Translations under genes and position numbers: made by a program | Notes under the pieces: generated by a model | What the model was told of the DNA's origin: nothing | What the model saw: only the letters and a program-made list of their open reading frames with translations | Databases searched by the model: none | Assembly: GCA_964394815.1 (NCBI GenBank) | Contig: CAYMZC010000110.1 | Location: forward strand, 1-8,638 | Reading direction: 5' to 3' | DNA: 8,638 nucleotides | Source of the DNA: Sandaracinobacteroides sp964394815 | GTDB lineage: Bacteria > Pseudomonadota > Alphaproteobacteria > Sphingomonadales > Sphingomonadaceae | Shown: positions 1 to 6,272 of the stretch, piece after piece | Layout: every line of letters starts with the position of its first letter | How positions within the stretch are numbered: the stretch's first letter is position 1

Positions 1-44
1 GCGATATATGGCGGCGGGGCTGGATGCCAACGCCCGGGATGAAC

Positions 45-338
45 ATGGCAGCGGAACTGATCGGCTTCCTCATATATCTGCTTCAGCTGTTCATCTGGAT
101 CATCATCATCCAGGCCATTCTCAGCTGGCTGGTGGCCTTCAACGTGGTGAACACCAACAACCGGTTCGTCTATTCCCTGCTCACCGGGCTGGACCGCATC
201 CTGAACCCGGTGCTCAGGCCGATCCGGAATGTGCTGCCGGACATGGGCGGCATCGATCTCAGCCCGCTTGTCCTCATCCTCGGCATCATGCTCGCGCAGC
301 GGCTGCTGCAGGGCCTTGCACTGGATCTCCTGATATGA
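45..338 (+). CDS. YggT family integral membrane protein
   Basis: Small inner-membrane protein of the YggT family (97 residues from the chosen start). Family members are linked to envelope and osmotic functions, but no biochemical activity is established. The sequence shows a long hydrophobic N-terminal span (about residues 4-30, ending in an ILSWL stretch), a polar loop containing NPVLRPIRNVLP, then GGIDLSPLV leading into a second span near the C-terminus. The P-x-RPIRxxLP and DLSPL motifs are typical of the family. I prefer ATG 45, which has GGA five bases upstream and gives the usual length of about 96 residues. ATG 24 and ATG 39 are in frame and cannot be excluded, because the window starts just upstream. 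The stop overlaps the folD start (ATGA), so the two genes are probably co-translated. Family assignment is firm; the start is moderately sure. Confidence 0.88.
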   Translation: MAAELIGFLIYLLQLFIWIIIIQAILSWLVAFNVVNTNNRFVYSLLTGLDRILNPVLRPIRNVLPDMGGIDLSPLVLILGIMLAQRLLQGLALDLLI

Positions 339-1201
339 CCGCAACCGGACAGATCATCGACGGAAAGGCCATCGCCGCCCGCCTGCGGGCGGATATCGCG
401 CAACAGGTCATTGCCCGCATGGCGGCCGGCGCCCGCGCGCCAGCGCTCGCCGTGGTGCTGGTGGGCGAGGACCCGGCAAGCCAGGTCTATGTGAAGAACA
501 AGATCGAGGCCTGCCGCCAGGCCGGAATCACCTCGATCGAGCACCGGCGGGACACCAGTCTGTCGGAAGCCGACCTGCTCGACCTCGTGGCCCGGCTGAA
601 CGCCGACCCGGCCGTCGACGGAATCCTCGTTCAGCTTCCGCTTCCGCCCCAGATCGATGCGCAGAAGGTGATTTCCGCCATTTCGCCGGAAAAGGACGTG
701 GACGGTTTCCACCCGGTCAACGCCGGGCGCCTCGCGACCGGCCTTGACGGCTTCGTTCCCTGCACCCCGCTCGGCTGCCTCAGGCTGCTCGAGCAGACGC
801 TGGGCGACATCAGCGGGGCCGAGGCGCTGGTCATCGGCCGCTCGAACATCGTCGGCAGGCCCATGGCCTCACTGCTGATCGGCGCATCAGCGACCGTGAC
901 GGTCGCCCATTCCCGCAGCCGCGACCTGCCGGAACTGGCCCGCCGGGCCGATATCCTGATCGCAGCCGTGGGGCGGCCGGAAATGGTGCGTGGCCACTGG
1001 GTGAAGCCGGGCGCGACCGTAATCGACGTGGGCATCAACCGCGTGGCCCGCGAAAGCGGCACCGGCACCCGGCTGGTGGGCGATGTCTGCTTCACCGAGG
1101 CCGCCGAAGTCGCCGCCCACATCACCCCGGTTCCCGGCGGCGTCGGCCCGATGACGATCGCCTGCCTTCTCGAAAACACGCTGAAGGCTGCCGCGCACTG
1201 A
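335..1201 (+). CDS. folD: Bifunctional 5,10-methylenetetrahydrofolate dehydrogenase / cyclohydrolase FolD
   Basis: Cytosolic enzyme of one-carbon metabolism. It interconverts 5,10-methylene-THF and 10-formyl-THF with NADP(H), feeding purine and formylmethionine synthesis. The protein has 288 residues, the normal family length. The catalytic region has Y52 and K56 in YVKNK, matching the family's Tyr and Lys positions. It also has QLPLP at 100-104, KDVDGFHP at 121-128 and PCTPLG at 143-148. The Rossmann cofactor site reads VIGRSNIVGRP at 167-177. The folate signature PGGVGPMT lies at 267-274. The start at 335 overlaps the yggT stop. The reading frame stays open further upstream to position 8, but those 109 codons overlay yggT and show no FolD homology. 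The last base of the stop is the first base of the marC ATG, indicating translational coupling. No key residue is missing. Confidence 0.97.
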   Translation: MTATGQIIDGKAIAARLRADIAQQVIARMAAGARAPALAVVLVGEDPASQVYVKNKIEACRQAGITSIEHRRDTSLSEADLLDLVARLNADPAVDGILVQLPLPPQIDAQKVISAISPEKDVDGFHPVNAGRLATGLDGFVPCTPLGCLRLLEQTLGDISGAEALVIGRSNIVGRPMASLLIGASATVTVAHSRSRDLPELARRADILIAAVGRPEMVRGHWVKPGATVIDVGINRVARESGTGTRLVGDVCFTEAAEVAAHITPVPGGVGPMTIACLLENTLKAAAH

Positions 1202-1818
1202 TGAGCCTGCCCTGGGATCTCTTCATTTCGGCGCTTGTCACCCTGCTGGTCGTGATCGACCCGCCGGGCGCTGCCCCCATATTTGCCAGCCTGACGTCCG
1301 ACGCGACCGACAAGGCCCGCAAGGCGATGGCCATCCGCTCGGTGCTGATCGCGTCCGCCATCCTGTTCGGGTTCGCGCTGGTGGGGGAACCGTTCCTCGG
1401 CGCCCTTGGAATCAGCCTCGATGCCTTTCGCGTGGCGGGCGGGATCATGCTGTTCCTGATCGCGGTGGACATGGTGTTCGAAAAGCGCACCAAGCGCCGC
1501 GAGGAACGGGCCCAGGAAGTGGAGGCCGAGGATGTCTCGGTCTTCCCCATGGCCATGCCCATGATCGCCGGGCCTGGCTCCATAGCGGCCGTGATGCTGC
1601 TGACGGCGCGCGCCCAGAGCATGGCCGACAGGACTGCCGTCTATCTCGCGCTCGCCCTTGTCCTGCTGCTGACCCTTGCCGCCCTTCTGGCAGCCGGCCC
1701 GATCATGCGCCGGGTGGGCGCCAAGGTCGAGGCGATGATCACCCGCCTGCTCGGCGTGATCCTGGCGGCGCTGGCCGCGCAGATCGTCATGGACGGCATA
1801 AAGGGCGCTCTGGGCTGA
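1201..1818 (+). CDS. MarC/YhgN (UPF0056) family six-span membrane protein
   Basis: Integral membrane protein of 205 residues, a normal length for the MarC family. Some relatives have been described as amino acid transporters, but the function of most, including E. coli MarC, is unresolved. Six hydrophobic segments are visible at about residues 7-29, 46-64, 72-92, 115-135, 146-168 and 183-203. A charged cytosolic loop (KRTKRREERAQEVEAED) lies between spans 3 and 4. Family signatures are DPPG at 20-23, ISLDAFRVAGGIMLF at 71-85, FPMAMPMIAGPGS at 115-127 and RLLGVILAALAAQ at 182-194. The ATG shares one base with the folD TGA and has no strong ribosome site of its own, so it probably relies on re-initiation. 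It appears to be the last gene of the yggT-folD-marC unit. The family call is sure; transport substrate unknown. Confidence 0.93.
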   Translation: MSLPWDLFISALVTLLVVIDPPGAAPIFASLTSDATDKARKAMAIRSVLIASAILFGFALVGEPFLGALGISLDAFRVAGGIMLFLIAVDMVFEKRTKRREERAQEVEAEDVSVFPMAMPMIAGPGSIAAVMLLTARAQSMADRTAVYLALALVLLLTLAALLAAGPIMRRVGAKVEAMITRLLGVILAALAAQIVMDGIKGALG

Positions 1819-1969
1819 GCGTCGAAATCCGGGCAACCGGGCGCCCTCCCGCCGTCCCGCCCGGGCACGCGCTTCGCCGCACCCCCACCCCGCCCCCCTT
1901 GCACTTTTGTCCCTTCATGGTGACATTGCCTGCAGGCCGGACTCTTCGCCGGCCAGACAGGACGGTCAG
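1819..1969. other. Intergenic gap marC-clpA with C-rich, G-poor tract
   Basis: This 151-base gap holds no convincing gene. An imperfectly isolated GC hairpin is possible, CCGGGC at 1837-1842 pairing with GCCCGG at 1859-1864, but no T-run follows, so it does not look like an intrinsic terminator. From about 1879 to 1898 the plus strand is very rich in C and poor in G. A transcript of that type could serve as a Rho loading site after the marC operon. A weak promoter-like TTGCAC (1899-1904) lies 17 bases before GACATT (1922-1927). It matches only half of the -10 consensus, so I do not call a promoter. Since clpA is the next gene, some promoter must lie in this gap or further upstream. Confidence 0.35.
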
Positions 1970-4315
1970 ATGCCTTCATTCTCGCGTGATCTTGAAACCA
2001 CCCTTCACAATGCCCTCGCCGAGGCGAGCCGGCGCCGGCATGAATATGCCACGCTGGAGCATCTGCTGCTTGCCCTCATCGGGGATACCCACGCCTCCGT
2101 CGTGATGAAGGCGTGCGGAGTCGATCTCGACGAGCTGAGCGCCCAGGTCACCCGCTATCTCGACACCGAGCTTGGAAGCCTGAAGGCCGACAGTTCGGTC
2201 GATCCCTCGCCCACCGCCGGCTTCCAGCGCGTGGTGCAGCGCGCCATCCTCCATGTGCAGTCTTCCGGCCGCGAGGACGTGACCGGAGCGAATGTTCTTG
2301 TCGCCCTTTTTTCCGAGCGCGAGAGCCACGCCGTCTATTTCCTGCAGCAGCAGGACATGACCCGCCTCGACGCCGTTTCCTACATCAGCCACGGCATCGC
2401 CAAGGTGCCGGGCATGAGCGACCCGAAGACCCCCAAGGGCGCGGAAGAGCAGAATGAAGCGCGCGACGAGCGCCGCGGCGAACGCCAGCAGAAGGCTCCG
2501 GAATCGGCGCTGAAGCAGTTCACCGTGAACCTGAACGAGAAGGCGGCCGCCGGAAAGATCGACGTGCTTGTCGGACGCGACGCCGAGGTGGACCGGACCA
2601 TCCAGATCCTCTGCCGCCGTTCCAAGAACAACCCGCTCTATGTCGGCGACCCCGGTGTCGGGAAGACGGCCATCGCCGAAGGGCTGGCGCGCAAGATCGT
2701 CGAGGGTGATGTACCCGACGTTCTGAAGCAGGCCACCATCTACTCGCTCGACATGGGCGCGCTGCTGGCGGGCACCCGCTATCGCGGCGATTTCGAGGAG
2801 CGGCTGAAGAATGTGGTGACGGAACTCGAGAAGCTGCCGCACGCGGTTCTCTTCATCGACGAGATCCACACCGTGATCGGCGCCGGGGCCACCAGCGGCG
2901 GCGCGATGGATGCCTCCAACCTGCTGAAGCCGGCGCTGTCCTCGGGTGCGATCCGCTGCATCGGCTCCACCACCTACAAGGAATTCCGCAACCACTTCGA
3001 GAAGGACCGCGCGCTGCTGCGCCGCTTCCAGAAGATCGACGTGAACGAACCGACCGTCGAGGATACGGTGAAGATCCTGACCGGCCTGAAGCCGGCCTTC
3101 GAAAAGCATCACAATGTGCGCTACACGCCCGACGCCATCCGTTCGGCGGTCGAGCTTTCGGCGCGCTACATCAATGATCGCAAGCTGCCCGACAAGGCGA
3201 TCGACGTGATCGACGAAAGCGGATCAGCCCAGATGCTGCTGCCGGAATCGCGCCGCAAGCGCCTGATCGGCGTGAAGGAAATCGAGGCCGTCGTCGCCAC
3301 CATGGCCCGAATCCCGCCGAAATCCGTCTCGACGGACGACAAGAAGGTGCTGGAAAACCTGGAAGGCGAACTGAAGCGCGTGGTCTTCGGGCAGGACAAG
3401 GCGATCGAGATCCTCGCATCGGCCATCAAGCTCTCTCGCGCCGGCCTGCGCGAGCCGGACAAGCCCATCGGCAACTACCTCTTTTCCGGCCCCACCGGGG
3501 TCGGCAAGACCGAAGTGGCCCGCCAGCTGGCTTCCATCCTCGGCATTCCGCTGACCCGGTTCGACATGTCGGAATATATGGAACGCCATTCCGTCAGCCG
3601 GCTGATCGGCGCGCCGCCGGGCTATGTCGGCTTCGACCAGGGCGGCCTTCTGACCGACGCCGTCGACCAGAACCCCCATTCTGTCCTGCTGCTCGACGAA
3701 ATCGAAAAGGCCCACCCGGACCTCTTCAACATCCTCCTGCAGGTGATGGACAATGGCAAGCTGACCGACCACCACGGAAAGACGGTCGATTTCCGCAACA
3801 CCATCCTCATCATGACGACCAACGCAGGCGCTGCGGACATGGCGCGCGAGGGCATCGGCTTCGGCGCCGGGCCGCGCGTGGGCGAGGACGAGGAGGCGAT
3901 CAAGCGGCTGTTCACGCCGGAGTTCCGCAACCGCCTCGACGCCATCGTGCCGTTCGATTACCTGCCGCCGGAAATCGTCGCCCGCGTAATCGACAAGTTC
4001 ATCCTGCAGCTCGAGCTTCAGCTGGCGGAGCGCGATGTCCATATCGCCCTTTCGGATGAAGCCAAGCAGTGGCTGATCGCCCATGGCTATGACCGCAGCT
4101 ATGGCGCGCGCCCGCTGGGCCGCCTGATCCAGGAAACGATCAAGCGCCCGCTTGCCGACGAACTGCTGTTCGGCAAGCTGGTGCATGGCGGCGAGGTGCG
4201 GGTGCACATCCGGGATGACAAGCCGGCCTTCGAGATCAGCGCCGCCGCGCCCAAGGCCAAGGCCCGCAAGCGCAAGAAGCCCGAGGCGGCGCCCGACGCG
4301 TCCACGAGCAAATAG
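1970..4315 (+). CDS. clpA: ATP-dependent Clp protease ATP-binding subunit ClpA
   Basis: Hsp100 unfoldase that threads substrates into the ClpP peptidase in the cytosol (781 residues; E. coli ClpA has 758). The N-domain, two helical repeats for adaptor and substrate binding, covers about 1-143. A charged linker follows at about 150-185. D1 has Walker A GDPGVGKT (226-233, K232), pore loop RYRG (270-273), Walker B LFIDEIH (D297, E298) and the arginine pair R351-R352. D2 has Walker A GPTGVGKT (507-514, K513), pore loop GYVG (551-554), Walker B D576-E577, the ClpP-docking IGF at 629-631 and the sensor-2 GAR at 712-714. All key residues are present, so it should be active. The IGF tripeptide and the absence of a long middle domain separate it from ClpB. 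The tail (about 759-781) is rich in Lys, Arg and Ala. The ATG at 1970 has AGGA seven bases upstream. An in-frame TTG at 1907 adds 21 unrelated residues and is rejected. Confidence 0.97.
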   Translation: MPSFSRDLETTLHNALAEASRRRHEYATLEHLLLALIGDTHASVVMKACGVDLDELSAQVTRYLDTELGSLKADSSVDPSPTAGFQRVVQRAILHVQSSGREDVTGANVLVALFSERESHAVYFLQQQDMTRLDAVSYISHGIAKVPGMSDPKTPKGAEEQNEARDERRGERQQKAPESALKQFTVNLNEKAAAGKIDVLVGRDAEVDRTIQILCRRSKNNPLYVGDPGVGKTAIAEGLARKIVEGDVPDVLKQATIYSLDMGALLAGTRYRGDFEERLKNVVTELEKLPHAVLFIDEIHTVIGAGATSGGAMDASNLLKPALSSGAIRCIGSTTYKEFRNHFEKDRALLRRFQKIDVNEPTVEDTVKILTGLKPAFEKHHNVRYTPDAIRSAVELSARYINDRKLPDKAIDVIDESGSAQMLLPESRRKRLIGVKEIEAVVATMARIPPKSVSTDDKKVLENLEGELKRVVFGQDKAIEILASAIKLSRAGLREPDKPIGNYLFSGPTGVGKTEVARQLASILGIPLTRFDMSEYMERHSVSRLIGAPPGYVGFDQGGLLTDAVDQNPHSVLLLDEIEKAHPDLFNILLQVMDNGKLTDHHGKTVDFRNTILIMTTNAGAADMAREGIGFGAGPRVGEDEEAIKRLFTPEFRNRLDAIVPFDYLPPEIVARVIDKFILQLELQLAERDVHIALSDEAKQWLIAHGYDRSYGARPLGRLIQETIKRPLADELLFGKLVHGGEVRVHIRDDKPAFEISAAAPKAKARKRKKPEAAPDASTSK

Positions 4316-4337
4316 AGAGGGCGAATAGGGCGGACGC

Positions 4338-4667
4338 GTGAACCTTGCCGAAGCCTGGCCGGTGGGCGGGTTGGCGGCCGCGCCCCTGCTGGCGGCCCTG
4401 CTGCTGGCGGTGAACGGCTGGACCCTCCTTCGTTACCGGGAGGACAAGCTGCGGGCACTGCACAGGCTGCCGCGTTTGCCGGAACGTCGCCTGCTCAGGC
4501 TGGCGCTCATCGGCGGGTCGCCCGCAGCCCTGCTCGCAACAGGGCTTTTCCGCCACAAAAGGCGCAAGCCTTCCTTCATGCTTCGCCTGCGCCTCATCGC
4601 CGTGGCGCAGGCAGGCCTGTTGCTGGGCCTGGCGATTGCCGGCCTGATGACGGCTGAGGCTGGCTGA
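4338..4667 (+). CDS. DUF1294 family small membrane protein
   Basis: Protein of 109 residues matching the DUF1294 pattern; its function is unknown. Visible family features are an Asp-Lys pair after the first span (D36-K37), the LPERRLL stretch at 47-53, a Gly-Gly before the second span (59-60) and the diagnostic FRHKRRK at 71-77. Three hydrophobic segments lie at about 11-31, 52-70 and 83-104. The start is a GTG with AGGG seven bases upstream. No in-frame ATG occurs before residue 80, which would remove the family core, so GTG is the best choice. It begins 22 bases after the clpA stop on the same strand with no terminator between, so it is probably co-transcribed with clpA. A functional link to ClpAP proteolysis is not shown by the sequence. 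Confidence 0.85.
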   Translation: MNLAEAWPVGGLAAAPLLAALLLAVNGWTLLRYREDKLRALHRLPRLPERRLLRLALIGGSPAALLATGLFRHKRRKPSFMLRLRLIAVAQAGLLLGLAIAGLMTAEAG

Positions 4668-4672
4668 GCCCG

Positions 4673-4701
4673 CTTGCGCCGGGCAATATTGTATACAATA
4701 T
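4673..4701 (+). promoter_or_regulatory. Candidate gntR promoter, overlapped by its operator
   Basis: CTTGCG (4673-4678) and CAATAT (4696-4701) are separated by 17 bases. They match four of six and five of six positions of the alphaproteobacterial housekeeping pattern CTTGAC-N17-CTATAT. The 16-bp palindrome covers half of the spacer and the whole -10 element, the arrangement expected for autorepression. The call rests on pattern matching only. Confidence 0.4.
4686..4701. promoter_or_regulatory. GntR-type operator 1 (perfect 16-bp palindrome)
   Basis: ATATTGTATACAATAT reads identically on both strands for all 16 bases, centred between 4693 and 4694, and stands out in GC-rich surroundings. Its core ATTGTATACAAT has the same ATTG-N4-CAAT frame as the vanillate operator bound by VanR, also a GntR/FCD protein. 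It lies 83 bases before the start of the GntR-family gene. The 10-mer TTGTATACAA recurs exactly at 7534-7543. I infer that it is the binding site of the adjacent regulator. Confidence 0.72.
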
Positions 4702-4754
4702 GCTGGCAAGCAGACGCCGCCCCGCAAGCGCCTGCCAGTTACGCCTGTAAGTGG

Positions 4755-4779
4755 CCCTTCCTCCTCAAGGGAGACCTTG
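4755..4779 (+). promoter_or_regulatory. gntR ribosome site inside two competing short hairpins
   Basis: The Shine-Dalgarno-like AAGGGAG (4767-4773) lies 11 bases before ATG 4785. AAGGG can pair with the upstream CCCTT (4755-4759, 7-base loop). Alternatively, CAAGG (4766-4770) can pair with CCTTG (4775-4779), closing a GAGA tetraloop of the stable GNRA class. Both structures use the same bases and would exclude each other. The pairing is seen directly; any effect on translation is inference, and such short stems can arise by chance. Confidence 0.3.
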
Positions 4780-4784
4780 CCAGC

Positions 4785-5441
4785 ATGTCAAAAGCCGCAG
4801 ACACGGCCTATGCCCGGATCCGCGCCGGAATCACCGGGGGCGAATGGCCGCCCGGGGCGCCGCTTCGCGAAGAGGAACTGGCGAACCTGTGCGGCCTGTC
4901 GCGGACCCCGGTGCGCGAGGCGCTTCGCCGGCTCGAAGCGGACCTGCTCGTCCGGCGCGGCCCCGGCGCCCGCTCCTTCGTTGCCGACTGGTCGGCAGAA
5001 GATGTGGCCGAAATGTTCGCCTTGCGGGCCATCCTCGAAGGCCATGCCGCCGCGCGCGCCGCCACCCGGATCGGCCCGGCCGCGCTCATGGCCCTGCGGG
5101 CGCACAACGCCCGGATCCTCGAATCCGTCCGCACGGGCGATGCTGCCACCTTCCTTGAGGCGAACAGCGCCTTTCACGCCCTCGTCGTGGAGGCGGCGCA
5201 ATCGCCGCGCCTTGTGTCCATGCTGGCGGCGCTGGTGGAACAGCCCGTGGTGCGGCGCACGGCCGAACGCTATGACGCCCGCGCCTTCCAGCGCAGCCAC
5301 GAAGAGCATGACGCCCTTCTCGAAGCCTTTGCGGCGGCCGATCCGGTCTGGGCGGAAAGCGTGATGACAGGCCATATCCGCCGCGCCTTCCACGCCTTCC
5401 GTGCGGCTTCCGCCCTGCCGCCTGCGCAGGCCGAAGCCTGA
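4785..5441 (+). CDS. GntR family transcriptional regulator, FCD (FadR C-terminal) subfamily
   Basis: DNA-binding repressor or activator of 218 residues, typical for the FCD subfamily. The winged helix-turn-helix occupies about 5-72. It contains GEWPPGAPLREEELA (19-33) and the recognition helix LSRTPVREALRRLEAD (38-53), near the family consensus. The FCD ligand-binding domain spans about 75-200. Candidate metal or ligand residues are N127 and H131 (NSAFH), H175 (SHEEHDALL) and H197 (GHIRRA). Asn stands where Asp is often found, a variation also seen elsewhere in the family. Such regulators usually sense small carboxylic acids. ATG 4785 is chosen because family homology starts there; the open frame upstream runs through the operator. 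The palindrome at 4686-4701 suggests autoregulation. Its twin between the CoA-transferase and lyase genes suggests control of that pair. The family is sure, the effector unknown. Confidence 0.93.
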   Translation: MSKAADTAYARIRAGITGGEWPPGAPLREEELANLCGLSRTPVREALRRLEADLLVRRGPGARSFVADWSAEDVAEMFALRAILEGHAAARAATRIGPAALMALRAHNARILESVRTGDAATFLEANSAFHALVVEAAQSPRLVSMLAALVEQPVVRRTAERYDARAFQRSHEEHDALLEAFAAADPVWAESVMTGHIRRAFHAFRAASALPPAQAEA

Positions 5442-5496
5442 GCACGGCGCAAACATCCTTTACACACTGGGGGGTGGGCCGCGCCGCCGGCTGGCG

Positions 5497-5504
5497 TTAA
5501 CCAT
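5497..5504 (+). promoter_or_regulatory. Possible CtrA half-site TTAACCAT
   Basis: TTAACCAT lies 47 bases upstream of the start of the unrecognised membrane protein gene, in an otherwise GC-rich gap. The 8-mer matches the half-site reported for the cell-cycle regulator CtrA in alphaproteobacteria. One 8-base match can occur by chance, and the related TTAACCAC occurs inside the lyase coding sequence near 8424. Treat as a hint only. Confidence 0.25.
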
Positions 5505-5551
5505 GCTTTCAGACCGGGCAAACCGGCACAGTGAAAGGTCAAGGTCGCACC

Positions 5552-6172
5552 ATGCAGCAGATGCCCGAACTCCGCTCGGAAACCGCACTCCGCCGCGCCC
5601 GCAATGCCCGCGCGGCGCTCGACAGGCTGATCGAGAACCAGCCGGAGCAGGCTCGGATGCACATGGATGAAACCATGCGCACAGCGTCCGCCGCCAACCC
5701 GGACATCGGGCTTCGCCAGGCCCGCATCGCCGCCCAGCGCAACCATCTCGAACAGCGCGCATCCGTTTTCGGCATCTTTGCCGGCGCACTCACCCTCGGG
5801 CTTCTGCTCCTTCTGTTTCTGCAGGAAGCGGCCCCGGCGGTTCTCGCCACCCGCCTGCTGGTGGCCGGGCTGGTCCTCGGCGTCATCCGCATCGCCATGC
5901 TGCCGGGCAGCAAGCTTGCCACCACCCAGATGATCGCGACTGCAGCACTCAGCCTCTATCTGCTGGGTCCGGAAGCGAATGCTGTCAGCAGCGGGATCGG
6001 CACCTGGGACCTTGCAATCCTGCTGCCCTGCTGGGGGGCGCTCGTCTTCCGCTGGCTGCAGATGCAGGACGCCCGCGCCATCGACTTCGACGAAGCCGAC
6101 CTGCTGCTGGATGCCCGAGGCCTCGGCACCATGCGCGAACAGATCCGCCGCAAGCAACGCGCCATCATCTGA
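5552..6172 (+). CDS. Unrecognised four-span membrane protein
   Basis: Hypothetical protein of 206 residues that I cannot assign to a family. Residues 1-70 are soluble, charged and largely helical, with many Arg, Glu and Gln and possible coiled-coil character around 8-45. Four hydrophobic segments follow at about 71-90 (rich in Leu), 98-116, 123-140 and 152-169. A C-terminal soluble stretch of about 36 residues starts acidic (DFDEADLLLD at 178-187) and ends basic (REQIRRKQR). No signal peptide, enzyme motif or nucleotide-binding motif is visible. ATG 5552 is preferred because AAGG lies seven bases upstream. An in-frame GTG at 5531 would add seven residues. It starts 110 bases after the GntR gene, so it may have its own promoter, and ends at a strong terminator. 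GC and codon use match the neighbours, so it looks native and expressed. Confidence 0.82.
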   Translation: MQQMPELRSETALRRARNARAALDRLIENQPEQARMHMDETMRTASAANPDIGLRQARIAAQRNHLEQRASVFGIFAGALTLGLLLLLFLQEAAPAVLATRLLVAGLVLGVIRIAMLPGSKLATTQMIATAALSLYLLGPEANAVSSGIGTWDLAILLPCWGALVFRWLQMQDARAIDFDEADLLLDARGLGTMREQIRRKQRAII

Positions 6173-6198
6173 GAGATATCTCAGCAGCAGGATAAAGA

Positions 6199-6233
6199 AA
6201 AAGGGCCAGGGCGACACACGCCCCGGCCCTTTT
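6199..6233. terminator. Bidirectional intrinsic terminator
   Basis: A 15-position stem pairs 6199-6213 (AAAAGGGCCAGGGCG) with 6219-6233 (CGCCCCGGCCCTTTT). It has a single A/C mismatch (6208/6224) and an ACACA loop. On the plus strand the stem ends in TTTT and is followed by CTGTTTC. On the minus strand it is followed by a T-rich run from the A-rich bases 6192-6202. It sits between two convergent genes, the membrane protein ending at 6172 and the CoA-transferase ending at 6273, and would stop transcription from both sides. Confidence 0.92.
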
Positions 6234-6272
6234 CTGTTTCACGCCACAGCCTGTTTCAGCCGTCGGCGCGCG

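Noticed and set aside
8..334. In-frame upstream extension of folD by 109 codons
   Set aside because: It overlays yggT in another frame, is Pro/His/Arg-rich like a shadow translation, and FolD homology starts exactly at ATG 335.
631..1836. Minus-strand open frame of 401 codons across folD and marC
   Set aside because: Low-complexity His/Gln/Arg/Gly-rich translation with no domain; both genes on the plus strand are unambiguous.
1829..1866. GC-rich inverted repeat after marC as a terminator
   Set aside because: Only a 6-bp stem with a 16-base loop and no T-run; such CCGGGC/GCCCGG pairs are common in this base composition.
1899..1927. TTGCAC-N17-GACATT as the clpA promoter
   Set aside because: The -10 matches only three of six positions, too weak to call from sequence alone.
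3224..4207. Minus-strand open frame of 327 codons inside clpA
   Set aside because: A complement shadow typical of GC-rich genes; it lies wholly within the conserved D2 module of ClpA and has no recognisable motif.
5424..5437. CAGGC-CGAA-GCCTG hairpin at the end of the gntR coding sequence
   Set aside because: Five-bp stem within codons and no following T-run; not a terminator.
5459..5487. TTTACA as a -35 for the membrane protein gene
   Set aside because: The hexamer is good but the bases 17 downstream are CGCCGC, with no -10 element nearby.
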